From Tannerellaceae bacterium (lineage in GTDB: Bacteria > Bacteroidota > Bacteroidia > Bacteroidales > Tannerellaceae), in the NCBI GenBank assembly GCA_031273385.1, contig JAISRY010000109.1, positions 1 through 5,594 on the forward strand: a stretch of DNA of 5,594 nt. The letters are read 5' to 3'. A program made the position numbers and the translations under genes. The notes under the pieces are model-generated. The model was not told the DNA's origin. It did no database searches and saw only the letters and a program-made list of their open reading frames with translations. This document shows, one piece after another, positions 5,401 to 5,594 of this stretch; the first letter of the stretch is position 1, and every line of letters begins with the position of its first letter.

Positions 5401-5483
5401 AGAATTTACAATCGGCTAAAAATCAATCAATTCTCGTCATTTCCCTTTTTGATAAACCTGTTTATTGGGTACTCGCAATGACG
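5391..5483 (+). repeat. Direct repeat copy B (93 bp), spans the end of unit 5, spacer and unit 6
   Basis: Partner of 5124-5218. It contains the identical 34-nt spacer and unit 6, whose core is ATAAAC-CT-GTTTAT. A further partial unit follows at once (5484-5500, ATTTCCCTTTTTGATAA) without a spacer and breaks off after GATAA; it looks like the degraded edge of the array. Confidence 0.88.
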
Positions 5484-5531
5484 ATTTCCCTTTTTGATAA
5501 AAAGAGACTCTTTGAAATAAAATAGCGACAA

Positions 5532-5561
5532 TTTGAATTGCACACAACATTCAATTTCAAA
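5532..5561. promoter_or_regulatory. Imperfect inverted repeat upstream of the right-edge promoter
   Basis: TTTGAATTG (5532-5540) is complementary to CAATTTCAAA (5552-5561) with one bulged base, around an 11-nt centre. It covers the position where a -33 element would lie, so it could be an operator, but A/T-rich repeats of this kind also arise by chance. Confidence 0.25.
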
Positions 5562-5571
5562 TATTTATTTA

Positions 5572-5579
5572 TATCTTTG
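5572..5579 (+). promoter_or_regulatory. Outward promoter -7 box TATCTTTG
   Basis: A full match to TAnnTTTG on the plus strand in an A/T-rich stretch. The -33 position 19 nt upstream holds only TTC (5550-5552), a weak match. It would start a transcript about 7 nt downstream, leaving the window to the right, so a divergent gene probably starts beyond 5594. Confidence 0.5.
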
Positions 5580-5594
5580 CCCTCAATCTGGTCG

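Larger units (their letters stand above)
4960..5483. repeat. Mosaic array of six CGTCATT...AATGACG palindromic units
   Basis: Six units begin CGTCATT (CGTAATT in the fifth) and end AATGACG: 4960-5009, 5051-5133, 5168-5218, 5253-5309, 5351-5400 and 5435-5483. The gaps between them are 41, 34, 34, 41 and 34 nt. Three core types sit between the heptamers: a GATAAAC/GTTTAT palindrome (units 1, 3, 5, 6; unit 1 inverted), a GAAGCAATCC hairpin (unit 2) and a GGGGCAGAC hairpin (unit 4). The spacers are related: those at 5134-5167 and 5401-5434 are identical, the two 41-nt spacers match at 31 of 41 positions after inversion, and all share a core like CAATCGGCT. Unit alternation, inversion and hairpin cores resemble REP/BIME elements. 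No transposase is in the window. Confidence 0.88.
4887..5594. other. Non-coding region between divergent transcription units
   Basis: No open frame here looks like a gene. The longest, plus-strand 5083-5307, starts in the loop of one hairpin and runs through repeats, so it is rejected. The stretch holds a unique part at 4887-4936 (with GTTTCGACAAGCTC, and G/C-rich at 4909-4930), the palindrome array (4960-5483) with a degenerate tail to about 5500, and an A/T-rich segment ending in a candidate outward promoter. No tRNA or rRNA is visible. Confidence 0.7.

Noticed and set aside
4960..5483. CRISPR-like array (repeats of about 50 bp, spacers of 34-41 nt)
   Set aside because: The spacers are homologous to one another, two are identical, the repeats have three different cores and alternate in orientation, and no cas gene is present.
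4960..5483. Integron attC-type cassette array
   Set aside because: The units lack the paired GTTRRRY/RYYYAAC core sites, the spacers are too short for cassettes, and no integrase is seen.
5501..5513. Short palindrome AAAGAG-A-CTCTTT as an operator
   Set aside because: It is only 6 bp per arm, at the decayed edge of the array about 60 nt from the -7 box; chance is a sufficient explanation.

Overview
This window looks like chromosome from a member of the Bacteroidales (Bacteroidota). Three things point there: promoter boxes of the TAnnTTTG type lie upstream of coding regions, the start codons lack a Shine-Dalgarno sequence and follow A/T-rich leaders, and the proteins (a surface lipoprotein with a DUF5018-like module, and a pseudouridine synthase with a long Tyr/Asn/Gly/Arg-rich N-terminal extension) are of kinds common in that order. 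The genus cannot be fixed from the sequence alone.

All four genes lie on the minus strand and are transcribed from right to left: purB (adenylosuccinate lyase, 3458-4798), an RsuA/RluB-family pseudouridine synthase (1914-3383), asnS (asparaginyl-tRNA synthetase, 401-1807), and the first 126 residues of a lipoprotein that runs off the left edge (1-379). The gaps are 74, 106 and 21 nt. The first two gaps each hold a hairpin that could terminate or process the transcript. The asnS-lipoprotein gap is so short that co-transcription is likely. The first three genes are housekeeping functions (purine synthesis, rRNA modification, tRNA charging); the lipoprotein is an accessory envelope protein.

The right end (4799-5594, about 800 nt) has no credible gene. 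It holds the purB promoter at its left end (minus strand), a candidate outward plus-strand promoter at its right end, and between them a structured repeat array (4960-5483, with a degenerate tail to about 5500). Six palindromic units each open with CGTCATT and close with AATGACG (one opening is CGTAATT). They carry three different hairpin cores and are separated by related spacers of exactly 34 or 41 nt. The units occur in both orientations, two blocks are near-identical direct copies, and two blocks are inverted copies. This is a REP/BIME-like mosaic of palindromes between two divergent transcription units, and it is the most unusual content of the window.
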